Of a DNA stretch of 34,312 nt, positions 8,344 to 15,581 are shown piece by piece. The DNA is from Labilithrix sp. (lineage in GTDB: Bacteria; Myxococcota_A; Polyangia; Polyangiales; Polyangiaceae): assembly GCA_019637225.1 (NCBI GenBank), contig JAHBWC010000089.1:1-34312 (forward strand), written 5' to 3'. The notes beneath the pieces were generated by a model that did no database searches, was not told where the DNA came from, and worked only from the letters and a program-made list of their open reading frames with translations. Both the position numbers and the translations under genes were made by a program. Each line of letters begins with the position of its first letter. The first letter of the stretch is position 1.

Positions 8344-8349
8344 TCATCC

Positions 8350-9804
8350 ATGTCGACGCGAGGCAGGAACGCGCGTGACGTCACGAAGGCGAAGTGGGAA
8401 AACCCGCTTCTCGGCGCGGAAGGCCGCATGGAAGTGGAGCTCCCGCGGCTGCACGTCCAGGTGGAGCGCGAGTGCGGGCGCGCCGCGGCGCGTAGCTACG
8501 TCCACGACGGCGACATCTGTCGCGTCGGCTCCGCCGCGTCGAACGATCTGGTGCTCGACGATCCGACGATCTCGCGCTTCCACTGCAGCATCCAGCGCGA
8601 AGGCGGCGGCTGGCGCATCGTCGACACGGGGTCGACGAACGGGACGCGCGTCGACGGCGTGCGCATCCTCTCGGCAGAGCTCGAGTCTCAGGCCGTGCTC
8701 GTGATCGGCGACTCGCGCCTGCGCGTCCGTCCCGATCGAGGCGAGAGCGCGACCCTGCCCGTCGTGAGCGCGCTCGGCTCGCTCGTCGGCACGAGCGCGG
8801 CCATGCAGCGCCTGTTCGCGACGCTCGAGCGCGTCGCCGTGAGCGACATCGACGCGCTCATCCACGGCGAGAGCGGCACCGGCAAGGAGCTCGTCGCGAC
8901 GGAGATCGTCCAGCGAAGCGCGCGCGCGCAAGGACCGCTCGTCGTCGTCGACTGCGGCTCCATCTCCCCGGCCCTCGTCGAGAGCGAGCTGTTCGGGCAT
9001 GTCCGCGGCGCGTTCACCGGCGCCGATCGCGATCGCGAGGGCGCGTTCGAGGCCGCCGACGGCGGTACGGTCTTCCTCGACGAGATCGGCGAGCTGCCCA
9101 TCGAGCTCCAGCCGAAGCTGCTCCGCGCGCTCGAGCAGCGCGAGGTGCGGCGCGTCGGCACGTCGCGCGCGCGCCGCGTCGACGTGCGCGTCATCGCGGC
9201 GACGCACCGCGAGCTCGAGCGCGAGGTCAACCGCGGTCGCTTCCGCGACGATCTCTTCTACCGCCTCGCGAAGGTGAACGTCCGCGTTCCGCCGCTCCGC
9301 GACCGCCTCGAGGACCTGCCGCTCCTCGTCGACTCGTTCCTCGCCGCGTTCGGCCGGCGCGACGGCGGCCGGCTGTTCTCGCCGGAGGTCCTCGAGCAGA
9401 TGAAGCAGCACGACTGGCCCGGCAACGTGCGCGAGCTCCGCAACTACGTCGAGCGGAGCATCGTCCTCGACGACGCGCCGCCGCCGTCGATGCGCACGAT
9501 GCGGAGCGGCACGATGCCCGTCTTCCGCCTCACGGCCGAGGATCGGTCGAGCGCCGGGGCAGAAGAGACTCAAGAGGAGGCTCCGGCGCCGGCCCCCGAG
9601 ATCGATCGCTCGATCCCGTTCCGCCTCGCGAAGGAGCGCGCGATCGAGAAATTCGAGCGCGCGTACATCGGCCCGCTGCTCGAGGAGTGCGAGGGCAACA
9701 TGAGCAAGGCCGCCCGCACCGCGCGGATGGACCGCATGTACCTCCATCAGCTCGCGCAGAAGTACGGCTTCCGCATCACGCGACGGACCCCGCCCGAGCC
9801 GTAG
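8350..9804 (+). CDS. FHA-domain sigma54-dependent transcriptional activator
   Basis: A 484-residue bacterial enhancer-binding protein with three parts. An FHA domain (about 45-130) has the phosphothreonine-binding residues Arg58 (CRVGS), Ser75, His78 and Asn97 (GSTNGTR). The AAA+ domain (about 143-380) has Walker A GESGTGKE (173-180), an intact sigma54-contacting GAFTGA loop (220-225) and Walker B VFLDEIGE (241-248). A Fis-type HTH is at the C-terminus (SKAARTARMDRMYLHQLAQKYG). All residues needed for ATP hydrolysis and sigma54 contact are present. A linker of Ala/Pro/Glu separates AAA+ and HTH. FHA-type activators in myxobacteria are often controlled by Ser/Thr kinases; the kinase immediately upstream is the obvious candidate. 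No -24/-12 promoter was recognised nearby. Confidence 0.96.
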   Translation: MSTRGRNARDVTKAKWENPLLGAEGRMEVELPRLHVQVERECGRAAARSYVHDGDICRVGSAASNDLVLDDPTISRFHCSIQREGGGWRIVDTGSTNGTRVDGVRILSAELESQAVLVIGDSRLRVRPDRGESATLPVVSALGSLVGTSAAMQRLFATLERVAVSDIDALIHGESGTGKELVATEIVQRSARAQGPLVVVDCGSISPALVESELFGHVRGAFTGADRDREGAFEAADGGTVFLDEIGELPIELQPKLLRALEQREVRRVGTSRARRVDVRVIAATHRELEREVNRGRFRDDLFYRLAKVNVRVPPLRDRLEDLPLLVDSFLAAFGRRDGGRLFSPEVLEQMKQHDWPGNVRELRNYVERSIVLDDAPPPSMRTMRSGTMPVFRLTAEDRSSAGAEETQEEAPAPAPEIDRSIPFRLAKERAIEKFERAYIGPLLEECEGNMSKAARTARMDRMYLHQLAQKYGFRITRRTPPEP

Positions 9805-9878
9805 ACGATGGCGCCCGGAGGCGCGCACGTGCGCACGAGCTTGCGCGTGTCGAGCCTGTAGCGGACGATGCTCCCACC

Positions 9879-11510
9879 TTGCGCGCACGCGGTCTCCTCT
9901 TCACGTCGTACGGCGAGCCTCGACTCGTCGTCCCCGGCATCCTCGGCGTCATCGCGGCCTTCGTCGTCGCCCTTGCCCTGATCACGTTCACGAACCGTCC
10001 GCGCACCGAGGAGGAGCGCGCCGACACGCTGATGCGGAGCGCGAAGCCGGCGGCGGCCGAGCGGATCTACGCGCGCCTCCTCCGCGAGCGCCCCACGGTG
10101 CCGCTCGCGCTCTCGCTGCTCGACGCCCACGATCAGGCGCGCCTGCTGCAGCAGATCGTCAAGCTGCGCGACGAGGCGCGCGGCGGTGGGGCGACGGGGC
10201 TGCCCGACGCCGAGCCTCCGATGAGCGACGAGGAGCTCGATCGGCTCATCGGCGAGCTCCCCGAGGACGTCGCGCTGGTCGCGCGCTTCTCGCGCGGCCT
10301 CAACGCTCACGCCGTCCCCGTCGACGTCCACGAGAAGATCGCCGCCGGCGCCGCGCGCGAGCCTCCCGCGCCGTGGGCGAACCACTTGCTGGGGCGCGAG
10401 GCGGAGCGCGAAGGCCGCAGCGCCGAGGCCGCCGGGTTCTTCGAGAAGGAGGGCGTCACGTTCGCCGAGCGCCGCTCCGACGTCGACGCCGCGCTCCGTA
10501 TCTGGGTGGCGCTGGAGGACTGGGACACGCTCCGTGAGCGGCTCGCCGACGATCGCGTCGCCGCCGCCGCGGGCCCCGTCGCGAAGTACAAGCTCGCGGT
10601 CCACGACGCGGACTGGCGCGCGGCGGCGCGCTGGCTGCCCAGCGTGTGGGCTCCGCGCCTCGGCGGGACCGGCCTCGTGATGAGCGCCATCACCGCGCTC
10701 GGCTGGGCGTTCTTCTGCGCGCGGCTCGGCAAGCTCGGGATGCGCGTCCGCTTCCGCCTGCCGATGTACGTCGTCGCGTTCGCGCTCGGCGTCGCGAGCG
10801 TCGTCCCCACTGTGCTGCTCATCGCGGTCGAGGAGGCCAAGCTGAGGCTCGTCGAGACCGGCGATCCCGCGCGTGACGTCCTCTTCTTCGTGTTCGGCGT
10901 GGGCCTCCGCGAGGAGGCCTCGAAGCTGCTCCTCTTCCTGCCGCTGCTCCCCATCCTCCGGAAGTGGGGCGACAAGCTCGACGTGCTCGTGTGCGGCGCG
11001 CTGGTCGGCCTCGGCTTCGCCGCCGAAGAGAACCTGAACTACCTGGCGCAGGAGAACCTCCAGACCGGGCTCGGCCGATTCCTCACGGCGAACTTCTTCC
11101 ACATGGCGTTGACCGGGACGCTCGCCTCCGCGCTCGACGACTTCGTCGCCGACCGCGAGAAGAACGCCGCCGCGTTCACGCAGACGTCGCTGTTCGTGGT
11201 CGCCATCCACGGCGCCTACGACTTTCTCCTCTCGCACGAGGAGTACGGCGGCTCCTACTTCGCGATGACGGCGTTCGTGTTCCTGACGAAGCGCTTCCTC
11301 GAGAGCGTCGAGTCCGCGCGCCGCCGCGCCGATCGCGGGCTGACGCCGCTCCACGCCTTCATCTTCGCCGTCGCCGTGGTCACCGGCGTGAGCCTCGCCT
11401 TCGCGACGATGGCGGTCGGCCCGAAGGCGGCCTTCCTCGTGATGGGCAGCGGCCTGCTCGGGCAGGCGATCATCGTCTACGTCTTCGTCCGGACGCTGCG
11501 GACGATCTGA
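9879..11510 (+). CDS. PrsW-family intramembrane metalloprotease with long N-terminal domain
   Basis: The C-terminal half is a multi-pass membrane domain with the PrsW signatures: E345 E346 ASK, E383 E384 N (GFAAEENLNY), His408 (FFHMALTG) and His444 (HGAYDF). These are the putative zinc and catalytic residues. PrsW-type proteases cut membrane proteins such as anti-sigma factors. The N-terminus has one membrane helix (about 16-38) and about 230 soluble residues with helix pairs suggestive of TPR-like repeats, which is unusual for PrsW. The start is uncertain: no in-frame ATG or GTG exists between the previous stop and the first helix. TTG at 9879 gives 543 residues and a sensible N-terminus (RARGLLFTSYGEP). 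It follows the FHA activator by 74 bp. Confidence 0.87.
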   Translation: MRARGLLFTSYGEPRLVVPGILGVIAAFVVALALITFTNRPRTEEERADTLMRSAKPAAAERIYARLLRERPTVPLALSLLDAHDQARLLQQIVKLRDEARGGGATGLPDAEPPMSDEELDRLIGELPEDVALVARFSRGLNAHAVPVDVHEKIAAGAAREPPAPWANHLLGREAEREGRSAEAAGFFEKEGVTFAERRSDVDAALRIWVALEDWDTLRERLADDRVAAAAGPVAKYKLAVHDADWRAAARWLPSVWAPRLGGTGLVMSAITALGWAFFCARLGKLGMRVRFRLPMYVVAFALGVASVVPTVLLIAVEEAKLRLVETGDPARDVLFFVFGVGLREEASKLLLFLPLLPILRKWGDKLDVLVCGALVGLGFAAEENLNYLAQENLQTGLGRFLTANFFHMALTGTLASALDDFVADREKNAAAFTQTSLFVVAIHGAYDFLLSHEEYGGSYFAMTAFVFLTKRFLESVESARRRADRGLTPLHAFIFAVAVVTGVSLAFATMAVGPKAAFLVMGSGLLGQAIIVYVFVRTLRTI

Positions 11511-11585
11511 GGCTCGGTCAGGCGCGCGTGGTCACGCCGCCGACGAACGTCTCTGACTTGCGGTGCATCGCGAGGTCAGCGGAGG

Positions 11586-12047
11586 TTACGGGCCGCAGCT
11601 CGGGAGCGAATCGAGACGGTCCGATTCCTCCCCCGAGCACCGTACCCAGCCCGAAGAGAAGAAAGTGGCGTCCCAGGAGCGCACGACACGACCGTCCGCG
11701 AGATTCCTGAAACAAGCACCTTCCGGTGAGCCTCCACAACCATCCGAACAATCCGAGCACCCGAGAAGCACAGCCCGGATGCACTGATTGCGTTCGTCCA
11801 TCTGCGCTCCCTCGATCGCCGTGCAACGGCCGGGACAGCCCGCATCGAGGACAGACGTGTTGGGTGGGGACGCGAAGGGACAACTCTCGACGATGGCGTC
11901 GCCATCGGCGGCCGCATCCGTGACTCCGGTCGGGGAGCGATCCGAGGCGGAAGCGTCGGACGCTGCCGAGCTCGCATCGTCGACGGCCGAGGCCTGGCAC
12001 GCGACGACTGTCGCTGCGATGACGAACGAGAAACCGAAGCGACGCAT
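11586..12047 (-). CDS. Small Cys-rich lipoprotein, lower GC than its neighbours
   Basis: A 153-residue product with a lipoprotein signal (MRRFGFSFVIAATVVAC, lipobox VVAC). A Ser/Ala/Asp-rich linker (about 18-52) tethers a compact Cys-rich domain of about 90 residues with CPGRC, CSDCSDGCGG and GACFRN segments. GGGAG six bases before the ATG acts as ribosome site. The gene is visibly less GC-rich than everything around it and uses A/T-ending codons more often, which could mean recent arrival. It sits between the PrsW gene and tRNA-Val. No homologous family is recognised. Confidence 0.8.
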   Translation of the reverse strand: MRRFGFSFVIAATVVACQASAVDDASSAASDASASDRSPTGVTDAAADGDAIVESCPFASPPNTSVLDAGCPGRCTAIEGAQMDERNQCIRAVLLGCSDCSDGCGGSPEGACFRNLADGRVVRSWDATFFSSGWVRCSGEESDRLDSLPSCGP

Positions 12048-12100
12048 GGTGGAGCTCCCGGAGAGGGATGACTTGGCCGCGAACGTGCAGCTATCAGCAG

Positions 12101-12106
12101 AGTGTA
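12101..12106 (-). promoter_or_regulatory. Possible -10 box of the small lipoprotein gene
   Basis: TACACT on the minus strand matches four of six consensus bases, 53 nt before the start codon. A clear -35 is lacking. Confidence 0.25.
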
Positions 12107-12257
12107 CGCCTCCTCCGCGCGTGACCTGAACCCATCTCGCGGGGCGGGGCGAGTCACGGCGCCGAGGCTACGCTCCGGGACCGGAGGGTAGAGACGGCGG
12201 CGGACGTTCCCGCGACGACCACGGCAGCGGCATGCAGGGCACGAGAGCGGTACGCAT

Positions 12258-12293
12258 CAAAAAGCCGGTTGAGGGTGCCTCCTCAACCGGCTT
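12258..12293 (-). terminator. Intrinsic terminator downstream of tRNA-Val
   Basis: A 13-bp perfect stem (12262-12274 with 12281-12293) and a 6-nt loop, followed on the minus strand by a short run of five T. It lies 18 bases past the CCA end of the tRNA. It is the strongest hairpin terminator seen in the window. Confidence 0.9.
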
Positions 12294-12310
12294 CGGTCGT
12301 TGCGTGGGTC

Positions 12311-12385
12311 TGGTGGGCGCAGAGGGACTTGAACCCCCGACTTCAACCGTGTGAAGGTCGCACTCTACCGCTGAGTTATGCGCCC
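12311..12385 (-). tRNA. tRNA-Val (CAC anticodon)
   Basis: Read on the minus strand, the 75-nt gene has a perfect 7-bp acceptor stem (GGGCGCA with TGCGCCC). It also has a D arm with AGCGGTAGA, an anticodon stem CGACC/GGTTG closing the loop TTCACAC (anticodon CAC, reading GUG), and a T arm with GGTTCAAGTCC. The CCA end is encoded. GUG is a preferred Val codon in such a GC-rich genome. Confidence 0.97.
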
Positions 12386-12400
12386 GATCGAGAGCCACCA

Positions 12401-12429
12401 CGAATAGCGCAGCGCCCGCGGTCTTTCAA
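12401..12429 (-). promoter_or_regulatory. Promoter of tRNA-Val
   Basis: On the minus strand, TTGAAA (12424-12429) and TATTCG (12401-12406) are 17 bases apart. The -10 ends 15 nt before the mature tRNA, leaving room for a short 5' leader. It resembles a sigma70-type promoter. Confidence 0.55.
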
Positions 12430-12480
12430 GCACGAGACGACAGCGCGGCTCCGTCGAGACTCACCGCCACCGGCCCGCCC

Positions 12481-13329
12481 TCACGGGCGCGCGGGCGCGG
12501 CGTCGCAGGGGTAGGCTCCGCTCTGGGCCTTGAGCGTCCCGCTCGCGTCCTGGCGGAAGAAGCGGACGGCGGCGTCGACGTCGCCGGTGGCGAGCGCGGA
12601 GCCGCCGCCGCGCGGGCAGTAGGCGTGCGCCCAGCTCGCCTTCGTGAGCGCGTCGTGGAGCTCCTTCGTCTTCGCCGCGGGCTCGGCGGCGTCCTGCCCG
12701 GCGACGAGCAACACCGGCAGCGGCCTCGCCTTCGGCGAAGGCGCTCCGAGCGAGCCGCCGTTCACGACGGCGTAGGCCTGGCCGGGGAAGAGCGGGTGGG
12801 TCGCGAGGAACGCGGCGAAGAAGCCGCCGTTCGACGAGCCGAGGACGTAGCGCTTGTGCGTCCCGCCCTCGAGCAGGGCGTCGACCTGCCAGAGGACGCG
12901 CTCCCACTCGGCGACGACGCTCTTCATCGTGTGCGTGTCCTCGGCGTCCTGAGGCCAGCAGTAGTGATCTTTCAGCTCCGCGCGCCAGGCGCAGAGACCG
13001 CGCTTGCCGCGCGGGATGACGACCGCGAACCCGCGGTCGAGCGCGACGCTGACGGCGGCCCACTCGTCCGGCGAGCCGTGACCCTCGTACATGCCGTGGA
13101 GGTAGACGAGGATCGGCGTCTCCTTGCCTGCGTGCTCGGGGATCGCGAAGCACGTGTCCGAGGGCCCGGACTCGAAGCGATCGGGACACCACGTCTCGCC
13201 GGCGTGCGACAGCGTCGGCGCCTTCGCGTCGTTGGACGCCGAGCCCTTGCAGCCGCCGACGGCGACGGTGAGCGCAGCGGCTCCCGCGACGGCGACGACA
13301 GCGGCGTAAGGCCCCCGCCTCATGCTCAT
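12481..13329 (-). CDS. Lipoprotein alpha/beta hydrolase (PHB-depolymerase/esterase-like)
   Basis: A 282-residue lipoprotein whose signal ends at GGC (AGAAALTVAVGGC). The hydrolase core starts with ETPILVYLHGMYEG, giving the oxyanion strand and HG loop of alpha/beta hydrolases, and contains the nucleophile elbow GSSNGG. PVLLVAGQDAAEP near 215 is at the place of the acid-residue loop. The closest type in this layout is the exported PHB depolymerase/feruloyl esterase group; the substrate is unknown. Several Cys (CPDR, DTCF, LCAW, YCWP, YCPRG, YPCD) could form disulfides in the periplasm. The start codon overlaps the engB stop (TGATG), so the two are translationally coupled. A second Met at 13323 is an alternative start. 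Confidence 0.85.
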   Translation of the reverse strand: MSMRRGPYAAVVAVAGAAALTVAVGGCKGSASNDAKAPTLSHAGETWCPDRFESGPSDTCFAIPEHAGKETPILVYLHGMYEGHGSPDEWAAVSVALDRGFAVVIPRGKRGLCAWRAELKDHYCWPQDAEDTHTMKSVVAEWERVLWQVDALLEGGTHKRYVLGSSNGGFFAAFLATHPLFPGQAYAVVNGGSLGAPSPKARPLPVLLVAGQDAAEPAAKTKELHDALTKASWAHAYCPRGGGSALATGDVDAAVRFFRQDASGTLKAQSGAYPCDAAPARP

Positions 13330-14120
13330 CAGTCTACACGGCCTCCGTCGTCGGGACGACCCGCCGGCTCGACACGGCACGCATCGACGATGCGCGACCA
13401 GAGCACCTCGCGCCCTGCCCCGGTCTCCGCGCTCGTGGCGACGACGGCGAGACGCTCGCCGTCCGGGCCTCGCGCCAGCCGCGCCAGCGCCGGCTTCTGC
13501 GCCGAGAGGGAGAGCTTGTCGATCTTGGTGGCGGCCACGAGGACGCGGAGCTCGGGGCGCTCGGCGAGGAACTCGACCAGGTCCTCCTCTTCCTCCTCGA
13601 GCCCGCGCCGCACGTCGACGAGGATCACGACGGCGCGGAGGGTCGGTCGCTCCTTCAGGTATCCCTCGAGGAGCTGCTTCCACGCGGACGCCTCGCTCTT
13701 CGAGACCTTCGCGTAGCCGTAGCCGGGGAGATCGACGAAGACGAGGCGCGGCGGGACATCGAATTTTTCGTTCGCGGCGAGGTGGATGTCGAAGAAATTG
13801 ATCTGCCGCGTGCAGCCGGGCGTGTTGCTGGTCCGCGCAAGGCCCTTGCGCGACAGCATCATGTTGAGGAGGCTCGACTTGCCGACGTTCGAGCGTCCGG
13901 CGAAGGCGATCTCGTGGGCTTCGTCGAAGAGGCTCGTCGCCGGGACCTGGTCGCGCCGCGCGGCGCCGGCGGCGAACTCCGCGTCCGCGACGCGAACGCC
14001 GCCCTCGCCCTTGCCCGGCTTCGCGGCGTCGGGCTTCTTCGCGCTCGGCCCGCCCGTGCCCGGTTTCGCGGGCGAAGGCTTGGCTGTGTTCTTCTTGGCG
14101 CTCGCGTTCTTCGAAGCCAC
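13329..14120 (-). CDS. engB: YihA/EngB/YsxC-type ribosome biogenesis GTPase
   Basis: A 263-residue EngB: G1 GRSNVGKSS (75-83), G2 Thr in NTPGCTRQINFF (about 100), G3 DLPGYGYAKV (130-139), G4 TKID (about 197-200) and G5 TSAE. These match the family closely, which assists late 50S assembly. The core is preceded by a 60-residue Ala/Lys/Pro-rich basic extension absent from typical 190-200 residue members, perhaps an RNA-contacting tail. The start is GTG at 14120. An in-frame later start would still keep the GTPase. It is first of a two-gene operon with an exported hydrolase; the association appears accidental or linked by coupling only. Confidence 0.95.
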   Translation of the reverse strand: MASKNASAKKNTAKPSPAKPGTGGPSAKKPDAAKPGKGEGGVRVADAEFAAGAARRDQVPATSLFDEAHEIAFAGRSNVGKSSLLNMMLSRKGLARTSNTPGCTRQINFFDIHLAANEKFDVPPRLVFVDLPGYGYAKVSKSEASAWKQLLEGYLKERPTLRAVVILVDVRRGLEEEEEDLVEFLAERPELRVLVAATKIDKLSLSAQKPALARLARGPDGERLAVVATSAETGAGREVLWSRIVDACRVEPAGRPDDGGRVD

Positions 14121-14257
14121 GGTGCTACCGCATTACAACCGTCGCCGCCGAGCGGCTAGCGCTACCTTCCTCGCCGCGGCGCGACGCGAGGGGTCGGGAG
14201 GCGTCGCGGCGGCTCCGGACAGCGCTGCCGGAGAGCCTTGGCCGGCCGAGTTTGCGG

Positions 14258-14263
14258 TAACGT
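14258..14263 (+). promoter_or_regulatory. Possible -10 element of the M20 hydrolase gene
   Basis: TAACGT lies 6 nt before the ATG at 14270. The G run between them abuts the ATG and is too close to act as a Shine-Dalgarno. Confidence 0.4.
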
Positions 14264-14269
14264 CGGGGG

Positions 14270-15523
14270 ATGAGCAAAACCCCTCCGGCCTCGAAGCTCG
14301 TCGTCAACGGTGACCGCCTGTGGACCTCGCTCATGGAGCTCGCGCGGATCGGCGGCACCCCTAAGGGCGGCGTGTGTCGCCTCGCGCTCACCGACCTCGA
14401 TCGCCAGGGACGGGACCTCGTCGTGTCGTGGGCCAAGGCGGCCGGGATGACCGTGACCGTCGACAAGATCGGCAACGTGTTCATGCGGCGCGCGGGCAAA
14501 AACCCCGCGCTGCCGCCGATCGCGTGCGGGAGCCACATCGACACTCAGCCGACGGGCGGGAAATTCGACGGCAACTACGGCGTGCTCGCCGGCCTCGAGG
14601 TGGTCCGCACGCTGAACGACCACGGCATCGAGACCGACGCACCGATCGAGGTCGTCTTCTGGACGAACGAGGAGGGCTCGCGCTTCGTCCCCGTCATGAT
14701 GGGCTCGGGCGTCTTCGCCGGCGCGTTCAGCCTCGAGTCGGTCTATGCCGCGAAGGACGTCGACGGCAAGACGGTGAAAGAGGAGCTCGAGCGCATCGGT
14801 TACGTCGGCGACGAGGAGCCGGGCAAGCACCCGCTCGGGGCGTACTTCGAGGCGCACATCGAGCAAGGGCCGGTGCTCGAGGACGCAGACGTGACGATCG
14901 GCGTGGTCACCGGCGTGCTCGGCCTCCGCTGGTACGACTGCGTCGTCACGGGGATGGAAGCCCACGCGGGACCGACGCCGATGGCGCTCCGCAAGGACGC
15001 GCTGCAGGTGGCGACGCGCATCATGCAGGAGACCGTCGCCATCGCGCACCGCTACCCGCCGTACGGACGCGGCACCGTCGGGTTCGTGCAGAACTTCCCG
15101 AACAGCCGCAACGTCATCCCCGGACGCGTGTCGTTCTCGATCGACCTCCGCAACGTCGACAGCGAGCGCCTCGACACGATGGACCGGGAGATCCGGGCCT
15201 TCGTCGAGAAGACCGCGGCCGAGTCGGGCCTGACGATCACCCTCGAGCAGGTCTCGTACTTCCCGCCCTGCCCGTTCGAGAAGGGCTGCGTCGACGCCGT
15301 CGAGGGCGGCGCGAAGGCGCTCGGCTACTCGTACATGAACGCGGTCTCCGGCGCGGGCCACGACGCGGTGTACATGGCTCGTCTCGCACCGGCCGGCATG
15401 ATCTTCGTGCCCTGCAAGGACGGCATCAGCCACAACGAGATCGAGGACGCGAAGCCCGAGCACCTGGAGGCGGGGTGCAACGTGCTGCTCCACGCGATGC
15501 TCGACCGCGCGCGCTCCGCCTGA
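14270..15523 (+). CDS. M20-family amidase (N-carbamoyl-amino-acid hydrolase/allantoate amidohydrolase type)
   Basis: A 417-residue zinc hydrolase with the M20C layout. Metal and catalytic residues are visible: His89 and Asp91 (GSHIDTQ), Asp100 (KFDGNYG), Glu134-Glu135 (WTNEEGSRF), His196 (AHIEQGPVLE) and His388 (ISHNEIED). The dimerisation/lid domain sits between them (about 210-330, with EAHAGPTPM and NVIPGRVSFSIDLRN). HIEQGPVLE is the usual mark of the hydantoinase/carbamoylase subgroup (HyuC, AmaB, AllC). Substrates could be N-carbamoyl amino acids, allantoate or ureidoglycine; no hydantoinase or purine catabolism genes are nearby to decide. The product is cytoplasmic. It ends in a tandem repeat that spills past the stop codon. 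Confidence 0.94.
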   Translation: MSKTPPASKLVVNGDRLWTSLMELARIGGTPKGGVCRLALTDLDRQGRDLVVSWAKAAGMTVTVDKIGNVFMRRAGKNPALPPIACGSHIDTQPTGGKFDGNYGVLAGLEVVRTLNDHGIETDAPIEVVFWTNEEGSRFVPVMMGSGVFAGAFSLESVYAAKDVDGKTVKEELERIGYVGDEEPGKHPLGAYFEAHIEQGPVLEDADVTIGVVTGVLGLRWYDCVVTGMEAHAGPTPMALRKDALQVATRIMQETVAIAHRYPPYGRGTVGFVQNFPNSRNVIPGRVSFSIDLRNVDSERLDTMDREIRAFVEKTAAESGLTITLEQVSYFPPCPFEKGCVDAVEGGAKALGYSYMNAVSGAGHDAVYMARLAPAGMIFVPCKDGISHNEIEDAKPEHLEAGCNVLLHAMLDRARSA

Positions 15524-15574
15524 CGGCGCGCTCCGCGTGACGGCGCGCTCCGCGTGACAGCGCGCTCCGCGTGA
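15507..15574. repeat. Four-copy 17-bp tandem repeat at a convergent gene junction
   Basis: Units at 15507-15523, 15524-15540, 15541-15557 and 15558-15574 all resemble CGGCGCGCTCCGCGTGA. The two middle copies are identical; the first is the last codons of the hydrolase gene, with its stop. Because the unit is not a multiple of three, the TGA falls in a different frame in each of three successive copies. Confidence 0.95.
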
Positions 15575-15581
15575 CCGCAGC

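Noticed and set aside
8224..8349. Search for a -24/-12 sigma54 promoter ahead of the FHA activator
   Set aside because: No TGGCAC-N5-TTGC-like sequence with conserved GG and GC was found there or ahead of the kinase.
11518..12157. Other open frames overlapping the small lipoprotein gene
   Set aside because: They lack signal peptides, domains or ribosome sites; the frame at 11586-12047 has a lipobox and Shine-Dalgarno.
12269..12514. Open frame on the plus strand reading WWAQRDLNPRLQPCEGRTLPLSYAP
   Set aside because: It is the well-known spurious translation of the antisense of a tRNA gene, here tRNA-Val.
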